DNA of 52,248 nt, taken from IMG/VR virus record IMGVR_UViG_3300043446_004515, positions 1-52,248 of that record; one strand, given 5' to 3'. The stretch is from a virus. Shown one piece after another: positions 47,149-52,248 of the stretch. Each line of letters opens with the position of its first letter. Positions within the stretch are counted from its first letter, which is position 1. The notes beneath the pieces are model-generated. The model had not been told where the DNA came from. It did not search any database and worked only from the letters and a program-made list of their open reading frames with translations. A program made the translations under genes and the position numbers.

Positions 47149-49120
47149 TGATGTTTTCCTCATAATATTTTCGTGCGGATTCAATCCATTTGACTCGCGT
47201 TGCTAACGTAGCCTGAGATAGTGATTGGATGCCAATCTTGCGATTAATAACTTGACTTACCACTCGATAGCCTTCATCGTCTTTTAAGTCTCGGTAAGCG
47301 TCTCCTAGTGGCGATTTAATAGAAGACCATCGAATGAGATTTGTTAGTCGCTTAATTTCTGCTTTTGCTTCTGCAATTTGGGCATCATAATCGATATTGA
47401 TAGATGGTTCCTTGGGTGATTCATTACGACGTATTTCGCTAATTTCATCGGCATATTTATCTTTCAAGACACGGATTCGCTCAATTACTGCTTTTTGTTG
47501 TGATTCCGAATTAGAACCGAGTACAGCGTCAATCCACTGACGGAACGCTGTTTGACCGCAAAATTCGGCAATTACGGATGGGCAATCTTGTAAATATTTA
47601 ATAGCTTCCTGAACATCTGAAGGAATTAAACAGCTATTTACAACTTCAACGTATCCATCAGTTTCTGTCATGTAAGGCATAACGGGGCGATCCGTATCTA
47701 CCAATGGATTGTCTTTGATGTTGTCTATGTTGTCATTGCCGGATTCATTGACTACCATCTTGATTTGTTTTTTCAAGTTAGCAGAAAGGTAAACAAAAGT
47801 AGGCTCAGCCGGAGCTACAATGTACCCTGATTTTGTCATGGTAGGAAAACCATCGTCATAATAAGAAAAATCAATGCGCCGTCCTGATTGGTCATAAAGT
47901 TTGGGAATACGACGGGCGGCGCGAAAGATAACTTGAATGATATAAAGCATGGTAGATATTGCGCTTAAATATCCCACTACTTTGATGGCAGGAATATCTA
48001 CCCCTTCAGAAATCATACCAACAGAAACAATGGCATCTGGAACCTTTGGATTTGGCTTTTGCAATTCGTCTTGGATATGCTCAATTTTTTTGCTTGCTTT
48101 TGTGTCAATTTCATCAGTTCCAGAATGAATCACCTGCACAGTCCAAGCATATTTATCTCGTAGGTATTTGCCGATGTTATCAGCTTCGCGCTTGTTTCGG
48201 GCAACAACTAAGGCGATCACATGGGGACAATGCCATTGACGAGCTTGATCTAAGCGTTCTCGCACACGTTCCAATACCTTAATTGCAGTTTCATTTCGAT
48301 AAACGTTTTCACATCCTACATGCTTGCCTAGGTCATTATTTTGTTGTGGGATAACCCGACTGCATTCTTCCCAGTCTTCATCGGTTAATGGAGGATTATA
48401 TTCAGATACCACCTGTTTACTGTCTCCCATCCCCACATAGGCGCGGGAATGGATTAAGTCAAAATGCAATGGAACTGTCCCACGAGTAGGTGATTTTAAA
48501 TCACTTGCGTAATTGTAAGAATAATCAGGAACTACAATGCCATTTTGGTAGTAATTGTTATTTTGCAGTAAAGCAATATAACCATCAGTACGCCACGGAG
48601 TACCTGATAGCATCAAAATGTTGTAAGAAATACTGGCGATAGATTCTAACGCATTCCCCCATTCCTTATCCCGTTCTGCGTGATGATACTCATCACAGAT
48701 TAAAAGGATTCGAGAATTTGCAGGAATATTGTCTAATGAACGTTTTGCCCCAGCATAGGTGACAACACGAAAAACAACATCTTCTGTAAAGTTGTCAGAT
48801 TCACCTGTGACGACAAATCCCAGGCTTTTAGCGGTTTTTACCCATCCTTTTTTAATAGATACGCTAGGAACTAAGCAAATAACTACCGTATCAAGGTCAC
48901 TACCTGATGTGTATTGAGCGGCGGCAAACAAACAACCAAGCATAGTTTTGCCGCCACCTGGGCACACTTCCGCTACAAATACGCGAGAGTCTTTATCTTT
49001 TTGGCGCTTATCTCGCAGTGACTTTAAAACCTCTTTTTGCCAGATACGTAAATCAATATTAGATGCTCGCTTTTCCACTTCTCGCTTGAAGTGATTGTCA
49101 ATCATTGGGATCGAATACAT
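47141..49120 (-). CDS. SF2 DEAD/DEAH-type helicase of the HNH-helicase cassette
   Basis: The 659-residue protein has LRIWQKEVL (Q-like), EVCPGGGKTMLG (Walker A near residue 55), ICDEYHHAERD (DExH near 143), LSGTPWRTDG near 175, GMISEGVDIPAIKVV near 370 and QVIFRAARRIPK (motif VI near 393). The remaining 250 residues are a charged coiled-coil and helical extension without known domain. This layout is shared by restriction-type translocases and helicases of several anti-phage systems. AAGGAAA precedes the ATG. Flanked by an HNH nuclease upstream and an HTH protein downstream with overlapping codons. Confidence 0.85.
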   Translation of the reverse strand: MYSIPMIDNHFKREVEKRASNIDLRIWQKEVLKSLRDKRQKDKDSRVFVAEVCPGGGKTMLGCLFAAAQYTSGSDLDTVVICLVPSVSIKKGWVKTAKSLGFVVTGESDNFTEDVVFRVVTYAGAKRSLDNIPANSRILLICDEYHHAERDKEWGNALESIASISYNILMLSGTPWRTDGYIALLQNNNYYQNGIVVPDYSYNYASDLKSPTRGTVPLHFDLIHSRAYVGMGDSKQVVSEYNPPLTDEDWEECSRVIPQQNNDLGKHVGCENVYRNETAIKVLERVRERLDQARQWHCPHVIALVVARNKREADNIGKYLRDKYAWTVQVIHSGTDEIDTKASKKIEHIQDELQKPNPKVPDAIVSVGMISEGVDIPAIKVVGYLSAISTMLYIIQVIFRAARRIPKLYDQSGRRIDFSYYDDGFPTMTKSGYIVAPAEPTFVYLSANLKKQIKMVVNESGNDNIDNIKDNPLVDTDRPVMPYMTETDGYVEVVNSCLIPSDVQEAIKYLQDCPSVIAEFCGQTAFRQWIDAVLGSNSESQQKAVIERIRVLKDKYADEISEIRRNESPKEPSINIDYDAQIAEAKAEIKRLTNLIRWSSIKSPLGDAYRDLKDDEGYRVVSQVINRKIGIQSLSQATLATRVKWIESARKYYEENING

Positions 49121-49367
49121 AATTAGATTTCCTTAAATTACATTCGGGACAGCTTGGAACTCCATTGTGTAGCGTAGTAGTTCCGCCCTTTGAATAAGGA
49201 ATCACGTGGTCTATATGGCAAGTAGCGTCAACTTTTTTGCCGCAATAAGCACAGCGCCATTGGTGCTTGATTAACAGCATAGTTTTTTCAGACTTACTAA
49301 AACAACGTCTCAACCTAGAGAGCGGAAAAATTTCCGACTGACAAAGTGTCCTTCTGCATAAGCACAT
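49098..49367 (-). CDS. HNH endonuclease
   Basis: The core MLLIKHQWRCAYCGKKVDA, CHIDHVIPYSKGG, HNGVPSCPECNLRKSN carries the HNH nuclease motif with its two zinc CxxC pairs. The catalytic His is in HIDHV and the Asn in HNG. The first 29 residues (from 49367) look unlike a protein start domain, so translation may begin at the ATG at 49280; neither start has a strong ribosome-binding site. It overlaps the helicase start by 23 bases, so the two are coupled. Possible homing-type or defence nuclease guided by the helicase. Confidence 0.75.
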   Translation of the reverse strand: MCLCRRTLCQSEIFPLSRLRRCFSKSEKTMLLIKHQWRCAYCGKKVDATCHIDHVIPYSKGGTTTLHNGVPSCPECNLRKSNYVFDPND

Positions 49368-49445
49368 AAGCTATATTAACAACGCTCCAAATAAAATGAC
49401 AACCAATAATGTCAGATATTTGCAGCCAATTTCAGTAAGCTTCAA

Positions 49446-49664
49446 TCATTTGCCATCCCTGAGCCGCTGATAAAATTTGCCTTTGCGGTCATGGGAGAAA
49501 GTGGAGGGGAACCGTAGGTAAAGGGCGATCGCCTCCCTAATCAATTCCGACCGACTCATATCCTTTTGCCAACATCGCTCATTCAATGCTTGGATAATGC
49601 CATCGTCTAGGGACACTGAAACTGGTTTTTTGGGATGGTCGGGCGTTAGTTTGGCTCTAGGCAT
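49446..49664 (-). CDS. ribbon-helix-helix (CopG/MetJ-type) regulator
   Basis: The 72-residue protein has the RHH pattern: a strand KPVSVSLDDGIIQALNERC followed by helices SRSELIREAIALYLRF. Such small dimers bind operator DNA. It is a single leftward gene between the HNH cassette and the ASCH-like gene. No toxin or relaxase partner is adjacent, so an orphan repressor, possibly of the inverted-repeat operators, is one option. Confidence 0.8.
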   Translation of the reverse strand: MPRAKLTPDHPKKPVSVSLDDGIIQALNERCWQKDMSRSELIREAIALYLRFPSTFSHDRKGKFYQRLRDGK

Positions 49665-49713
49665 AGGACGGGTGATTGATTGGGCTACAGATATTTTATT
49701 AATCTATGCCAAC

Positions 49714-49734
49714 AAAAAAGACCCCGGAGGGTCT
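49714..49734 (-). terminator. terminator after the ASCH-like gene
   Basis: On the minus strand AGACCC TCCG GGGTCT followed by T residues, just past the stop of the gene at 49764. Confidence 0.8.
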
Positions 49735-49763
49735 AGTTTCGTGCTCACCATTATGCGTTACGG

Positions 49764-50402
49764 CTATTTTAACAACTTAAACTCAAGTACCCAAACCCAG
49801 GGGTTAGACGCCCAAGGATGTTTTTTGTTGTCACTGTCCCATAGATTTTGAAAAGCAGTACGCAATTCATGTCGGGGGTAGTCTAATCCTGGGCAAAAAC
49901 TTTCCAGCCCTTCGGCCATCGCATCCTTTTCACTAATATCATTCAACCGTTCAACCCATACATCAGTAATCTCTAAAGTTATGCGAGATGCTGCGCGGGG
50001 CATGTGGATTGAAGGTTTCCATTTAACGGGTTTTCCCGTCCGTCCATCAATGCCAGCAATATAAACGTTAGCTTCAGGATAGAAAGTTTCGGTTTTATAC
50101 TTAATATTGCCATCCGATAAGATAGCAAATGTTTCCCGCACCCATAATCGATCATCAACTTCTCCAAATGGGCATTTAATTTGTCGGCAATATTTCTTGT
50201 GAGGTTCACCTGGCACATGGGTTAGTGTTTCAAAATCCCGTGTTTCTGGATTGATTCGCTCAATTGTTTTAAAAACAACCGACTCACCTTTTTTGCTAAC
50301 CATATCCGGCTGTGGCTTAACAACCCGCCGTGACTGTGTTTTACGCCCGTCAAGGATGGCGCGCACCATCTCGCCGCTAAATAAAATTGGTTTTTCTTTC
50401 AT
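49764..50402 (-). CDS. phage ASCH-like protein
   Basis: From the ATG at 50402 (GAGGTAGG upstream) the protein has 212 residues; an upstream start at 50444 is excluded because it precedes the predicted transcript start. KPILFSGEMVRAILDGRKTQSRR, DDRLWVRETFA, KPSIHMPRAASRITLEI and NPWVWVLEFKL are the hallmark blocks of a phage family with an ASCH/PUA-like RNA-binding fold, common in prophages and of unknown role. It is driven by a complete 128-bp cassette. Confidence 0.8.
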   Translation of the reverse strand: MKEKPILFSGEMVRAILDGRKTQSRRVVKPQPDMVSKKGESVVFKTIERINPETRDFETLTHVPGEPHKKYCRQIKCPFGEVDDRLWVRETFAILSDGNIKYKTETFYPEANVYIAGIDGRTGKPVKWKPSIHMPRAASRITLEITDVWVERLNDISEKDAMAEGLESFCPGLDYPRHELRTAFQNLWDSDNKKHPWASNPWVWVLEFKLLK

Positions 50403-50433
50403 ACCTACCTCAAATGTTTGCTCGATTTCTTCC

Positions 50434-50561
50434 ATTCTACACAATCAACTGCCTTACTGTCAAAACGCCATTTTAGCCAGAATCCCTAAAACTCTGAAAG
50501 CCTTACCCTGTCTAGATTACAAGGTGTTTCACCCTCTTAAGGATATTATAGGGGGTGAAAC
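50434..50561 (-). promoter_or_regulatory. 128-bp regulatory cassette (type A) at 50.5 kb
   Basis: Inverted repeat GTTTCACC/GGTGAAAC (50561-50526), 62 bp, TTGACA (50463-50458), 18 bp and TAGAAT (50439-50434), pointing at the ASCH-like gene with a GAGCAAAC leader. On the right side GTGAAAC is followed after 9 bp by TAGGATGGTG (50571-50580), a probable divergent promoter for phoH. Confidence 0.9.
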
Positions 50562-50606
50562 AGTGGGATTTAGGATGGTGATATAGGACTCTTACGGGAA
50601 TAACTT

Positions 50607-51371
50607 ATGGGACGCCAACGCCAACGTCGAGTTGATACTGCTAGCTGGGATGACGTTGAGTCGTCCTATTTTTTTGACAACGTAGTGCCACTAGTCCCCA
50701 ACCGCAAAACTTTCAAGCCTCTAACCCCTAATCACCATCGGTTAATCCACCATATCCGCAATAGTCCGATCACGATAATCAATGGGCCCGCCGGTAGTCT
50801 CAAAACGTTTCTGAGCTTGCAGACCCTGATACAGCTAATCGACGATGGCACTTATGACAAAATTGTGTATATCCGTCAGCGTATTCAACGCCCCCATGAG
50901 CCAGAATTGGGCTCTTTACCGGGCGATAAGAGTGAGAAGCTACACAAACTACTTGCGCCGATTTTGGATAACCTGGAGGCGATTCTAAGTCCCTATGCAG
51001 TTGACGAATTCATCAAAACTAAAGTTGAATGTTCTGATATTGAATCGTTGCGGGGGCGATCACCGTTACGGTCTTGCCTATTCTGTGATGAGGCGCAAAA
51101 CTGTGATTTAACAGCGCTAGAGACTATCATGACCCGTCGCACTGAATGTTCTAAATTAGTACTGGCTGGGGATTTTAAAGGGCAACGGGATATTTTAGAC
51201 CGGGAATTTGATGCTTTTGAGTTGGTTTGTAATGAATTTGAAGGCAAGTTTCCAATCATCCATCTAACAAAAAATGACATCCTACGGTCTGAGACTAACA
51301 AGGATGTCATCACGGGTTTTGAACGAATTAAAGAACGATTACAACTTATTGGTGTTTGTCCCCCTGCATAA
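50607..51371 (+). CDS. phoH: PhoH-like ATPase
   Basis: The 254-residue protein has the PhoH pattern: PLTPNHHRLIHHIRN, INGPAGSLKTFLSL (Walker A variant GPAGSLKT near residue 60), VYIRQRIQRPHEPELGSLPGDKSEK near 90, RSCLFCDEAQN (Walker B near 161) and LAGDFKGQRDI near 190. PhoH-like P-loop proteins are widespread in cyanophages; they are helicase- or RNase-associated and sometimes phosphate-regulated. The Walker A has Ser-Leu in place of Thr-Gly before the Lys, a small deviation. Its 3' end overlaps the next leftward gene by 26 bases. Confidence 0.85.
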   Translation: MGRQRQRRVDTASWDDVESSYFFDNVVPLVPNRKTFKPLTPNHHRLIHHIRNSPITIINGPAGSLKTFLSLQTLIQLIDDGTYDKIVYIRQRIQRPHEPELGSLPGDKSEKLHKLLAPILDNLEAILSPYAVDEFIKTKVECSDIESLRGRSPLRSCLFCDEAQNCDLTALETIMTRRTECSKLVLAGDFKGQRDILDREFDAFELVCNEFEGKFPIIHLTKNDILRSETNKDVITGFERIKERLQLIGVCPPA

Positions 51372-51528
51372 TTTTGTGGATATTAGCTTTAACCCGATTG
51401 CCTAACAAATCATAGGCATCGTTAACAATATCCTCGGCAAACTCAGAACGGATAGACTGCAACTCATCTTTAGTTTGAGCGTCAATCATGCGTTCAGCCG
51501 CATCTAAAACATAAGTAGTTCTGTTCAT
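51346..51528 (-). CDS. hypothetical small helical protein
   Basis: The 60-residue product (YVLDAAERMIDAQTKDELQS) is acidic to neutral and helical with no known domain. It overlaps the end of phoH convergently by 26 bases and has its own phage-type promoter on the minus strand. Confidence 0.6.
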   Translation of the reverse strand: MNRTTYVLDAAERMIDAQTKDELQSIRSEFAEDIVNDAYDLLGNRVKANIHKIMQGDKHQ

Positions 51529-51559
51529 ATCAAATTAATTGTGCTTGCTTAGTGCCCAC

Positions 51560-51589
51560 ATTGTACACACTCAACCATTTTATCGTCAA
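51560..51589 (-). promoter_or_regulatory. phage-type promoter, leftward of a divergent pair
   Basis: TTGACG (51589-51584), an 18-bp spacer (ataaaatggttgagtgtg) and TACAAT (51565-51560); leader CTAAGCAAGCACAATT. No inverted repeat upstream. Confidence 0.75.
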
Positions 51590-51602
51590 GCGATGTCGTG
51601 GG

Positions 51603-51632
51603 GTCAAGGTAAAATAGTTGGGTATGTTATAA
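51603..51632 (+). promoter_or_regulatory. phage-type promoter, rightward of a divergent pair
   Basis: GTCAAG in the -35 position is poor, but the 18-bp spacer (gtaaaatagttgggtatg) and TTATAA match the family; the leader has GCAAACTAAC and AGAGGG before the ATG at 51670. Only 13 bp separate the two -35 regions of the pair. Confidence 0.65.
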
Positions 51633-51669
51633 TGGCGATCGCAAACTAACAAAATAGAGGGATAGTGTA

Positions 51670-51930
51670 ATGCCAAGACCGCCAAATCCTGACAATCCGC
51701 CTTGCGAGTCGTGCGGGTCTAACCGGGTTTCCGTTCACCGACATCTTGACAGCGGCAATACTCAGTACCGCTGTAACGAGTGCAAGAAAACTTGGACACC
51801 CAATAAAAAACCTCATGCCAGGGCGGGTAAGGGGAAATTAAAATACATGGATAGACCGTTGTCTAATGCCGAACATCAACGGCTATGGCGGCGGAAACAA
51901 AAGTTGTTAAAAAAGTTGAAGCCCGACTAA
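51670..51930 (+). CDS. zinc-ribbon protein
   Basis: The 86-residue protein has CESCGSNRVS...YRCNECKKTWTP, a four-cysteine zinc ribbon of the InsA/transposase-associated type, followed by a very basic tail. It is the first gene of a pair with the next zinc-ribbon gene, whose ATG is one base after this stop. Probably nucleic-acid binding; no transposase is present. Confidence 0.7.
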   Translation: MPRPPNPDNPPCESCGSNRVSVHRHLDSGNTQYRCNECKKTWTPNKKPHARAGKGKLKYMDRPLSNAEHQRLWRRKQKLLKKLKPD

Positions 51931-51931
51931 C

Positions 51932-52248
51932 ATGAATTGTCCCCACTGTGGAAGTCCTAACACACTCAAAAAAGGCTATGATCGTTACTTTAGACAACGG
52001 TATCGCTGTAAAGAGTGTCATAAGGGATTTGGCGGTGGGGATAAACTAAAGCCGATTAAAACACTGCATTATCATGCGTTAGTTGATTTATGCCCGCCTG
52101 CTAAGCAATCAAAGTCCCCAACGTTCACAACGCTGTCTGACAAGGTGACTTGTAGGATTTGCCGCAAGCATTTAGACAATCGAGTAAATCCTGACGATTT
52201 AACCACTAACAAAAGTTTTAGCTTAACTCGGAAAGCGATTAAATTATT
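51932..52248 (+). CDS. two-zinc-site protein, truncated by the window end
   Basis: The frame runs to the last base. It opens MNCPHCGSPNTLKKGYDRYF, then YRCKECHKGFGGG, the same zinc ribbon as the preceding gene, and has a second site with CPPAK, TCRICRKH further on. The close similarity of the first 35 residues to the -1 extension at 3578-3688 (CPNCDSLNTVKNG...WLCRDCGKQF) indicates a shared domain family. C-terminus unknown. Confidence 0.7.
   Translation, partial: MNCPHCGSPNTLKKGYDRYFRQRYRCKECHKGFGGGDKLKPIKTLHYHALVDLCPPAKQSKSPTFTTLSDKVTCRICRKHLDNRVNPDDLTTNKSFSLTRKAIKL

Noticed and set aside
1-52248. CRISPR array
   Set aside because: Repeats are few, widely spaced and promoter-linked; there is no regular spacer structure and no cas gene.
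1-52248. tRNA or rRNA genes
   Set aside because: I saw no cloverleaf-like sequence or rRNA segment on either strand; a tRNA scan would settle it.
51670-52248. IS1-type transposon because of InsA-like zinc ribbons
   Set aside because: No DDE transposase frame, no terminal inverted repeats and no target duplication are visible.

Overview
This window is the genome, or a large part of it, of a tailed bacteriophage or prophage of a cyanobacterium. Three things point to a cyanobacterial host. More than twenty copies of the HIP1 octamer GCGATCGC, often extended to GGCGATCGCC, are spread through genes and spacers. One gene encodes an NblA-like phycobilisome-degradation protein. The large replication protein resembles cyanobacterial plasmid replicases with a DUF3854/Toprim-like region. 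A complete tyrosine recombinase suggests a temperate life style. The tail tube, tail terminator, frameshifted tail chaperone, DUF2460, DUF2163 and J-like tail-tip genes suggest a flexible, non-contractile tail. I see no tape-measure gene, endolysin or DNA polymerase, and the last gene runs off the right edge, so the window is probably not the whole genome.

Layout. 0-4.5 kb: a small orphan gene, an HTH protein, a sigma-like protein, a sliding clamp and a cluster of small genes, one of which appears to use a -1 frameshift to add a zinc ribbon. 4.6-8.0 kb: a promoter-terminator pair, then a CyRepA-like primase-helicase. 8.0-14.4 kb: a tail-tip module (DUF2460, LamG-like adhesin, small tail protein, J-like protein with a TIG domain). 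14.4-15.9 kb: an antirepressor-like gene. 15.9-18.4 kb: a tightly coupled rightward operon of dCTP deaminase, a 44-aa protein, Nmad1/DUF1599, NblA, a minor-head-like protein and a membrane/coiled-coil protein. 18.4-22.7 kb: a leftward operon of SSB-like protein, SF2 helicase, a small protein, C5-methyltransferase, a small protein and a frameshifted paralogue. 22.9-27.8 kb: a helicase-methyltransferase fusion, an excisionase-like protein and the tail-assembly chaperone with a lambda-type G/GT frameshift. 27.8-31.4 kb: VRR-NUC nuclease, small genes, putative attP region, integrase and antirepressor. 32.0-37.5 kb: a leftward head and tail operon. 37.7-42.2 kb: KilA-N protein, second C5-methyltransferase with a ParB-like partner, ThyX and small genes. 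42.2-45.7 kb: portal (leftward) and terminase (rightward). 45.7-49.4 kb: a leftward HNH-helicase-HTH-unknown cassette. 49.4-52.2 kb: ribbon-helix-helix, ASCH-like, PhoH and zinc-ribbon genes.

The most unusual signal is regulatory. Six intergenic regions carry the same cassette, each exactly 128 bp from the first base of a 36-bp inverted repeat to the last base of a -10 box. The inverted-repeat arms differ between copies with matching changes on both sides. A fixed 62-bp spacer leads to a TTGACA / 18 bp / TAnnAT promoter whose 18-bp spacer is also conserved. Most of these promoters start transcripts that carry an AGCAAAC leader shortly before the ribosome-binding site. In three copies a second, divergent promoter with a TAGGAT box places the inverted repeat where a class II activator would sit. 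This looks like a phage-wide regulon linking the sigma-like, antirepressor, nucleotide-metabolism/NblA, replication and capsid operons.
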